A DNA stretch of 6,246 nucleotides, taken from CAYPIE01 sp964410665. Lineage in GTDB: Bacteria; Planctomycetota; Planctomycetia; Gemmatales; Gemmataceae. The stretch is taken from assembly GCA_964410665.1 (NCBI GenBank), contig CAYPIE010000177.1:1-6246 (forward strand), written 5' to 3'. The notes under the pieces were generated by a model. That model did not search any database, was not told the DNA's origin, and saw only the letters and a program-made list of their open reading frames with translations. Made by a program: the position numbers and the translations under genes. This document shows, piece by piece, positions 5,977-6,246 of this stretch (positions are counted from its first letter, which is position 1; each line of letters starts with the position of its first letter).

Positions 5977-6246
5977 GACGGATCTCGGAGTAGGGGAGAG
6001 GAAAAGGGCAAGACAAACAGCCCTATTGTGGTGTAGAGACTGATCGAGTTGTGTCAATCGTTCGTAAGCGGCTAGCGAAGCCCAGCTTGCAGGACGTGGG
6101 TATCTCTCGGGCAGACCGACGGTCTCTACGAGGACCCACCCCATGGCCCGACGTGTGTCAGGCCCACCCGACCACGCGGAGCATGCTTGCTTGCGGACCC
6201 GCCTGTTCGGCAAGGCCATTCGCACGGGACCCCGGTTCAATGGTCC
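5977..6246. other. Upstream region of the second sulfatase, no supported gene
   Basis: The minus-strand frame of the sulfatase stays open to 6240, but this extension precedes the export signal and looks like random GC-rich translation, so I treat it as non-coding. The minus-strand leader at about 5987-6012 is a pyrimidine-rich tract with no Shine-Dalgarno motif. A 13 bp palindrome, AGACCGACGGTCT, is at 6113-6125. A possible rightward start at 6143 that is cut by the window end is described under findings. No tRNA or mobile element is seen. Confidence 0.5.
6030..6057 (-). promoter_or_regulatory. Possible promoter of the second sulfatase
   Basis: On the minus strand a perfect -35 hexamer, TTGACA (6057-6052), is followed after 16 bp by TACACC (6035-6030), which matches the -10 consensus at only 3 of 6 positions. 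An alternative CACAAT lies 21 bp away. The -35 is good but the -10 is poor, so this is a candidate only. It would give a leader of roughly 45 nt. Confidence 0.25.

Noticed and set aside
4297..6036. 579-residue plus-strand ORF antisense to the second sulfatase
   Set aside because: It mirrors a sulfatase with all catalytic motifs, has no domain of its own and runs on into the intergenic region; the length reflects antisense codon bias.
5977..6240. N-terminal extension of the second sulfatase to 6240
   Set aside because: It precedes a clear hydrophobic export segment and shows no family similarity.
6228..6246. tRNA T-arm-like GGTTCAAT near the window end
   Set aside because: The flanking bases do not form a proper T-stem around the loop and no acceptor or anticodon arm is found.

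Overview
This 6.2 kb, high-GC window looks like a chromosomal piece from a planctomycete, probably of the Pirellulales type. The grounds are two exported formylglycine-type sulfatases within 6 kb, a GC-rich hairpin beside a short minisatellite, and weak or absent Shine-Dalgarno signals. The assignment is inference from gene content; there is no rRNA or other phylogenetic marker here.

Layout from left to right. Positions 1-217 are non-coding: two small hairpins, then about five degenerate copies of a 25-26 bp repeat that runs up to the 3' end of bfr. Positions 715-218 (minus) encode a bacterioferritin of 165 residues. Positions 2120-741 (minus) encode a secreted sulfatase of 459 residues, which ends 25 bp before the bfr start, so the two may be co-transcribed. 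A 151 bp divergent intergenic region (2121-2271) contains a good sigma70-like promoter for the rightward gene and two dyads. Positions 2272-3426 (plus) encode a DegT/DnrJ/EryC1/StrS-type PLP sugar aminotransferase of 384 residues. A 114 bp convergent gap (3427-3540) contains one imperfect hairpin. Positions 5976-3541 (minus) encode a second exported sulfatase of 811 residues, of the large AtsD-like type with a C-terminal beta-rich domain. The last 270 bp are its upstream region, with no gene I can support.

Functionally this is an accessory-type neighbourhood of sulfated-glycan or sulfate-ester hydrolysis (two sulfatases), nucleotide-sugar amination (aminotransferase) and iron storage (bacterioferritin). 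Both sulfatases carry C-S-P-T-R and so need a formylglycine-generating enzyme encoded elsewhere. I see no strong evidence that the four genes form one system. The points most worth a second look are in bfr: Ser stands where the ferroxidase ligand Glu127 should be, and its acidic C-terminal extension is encoded by DNA that aligns to the downstream minisatellite.
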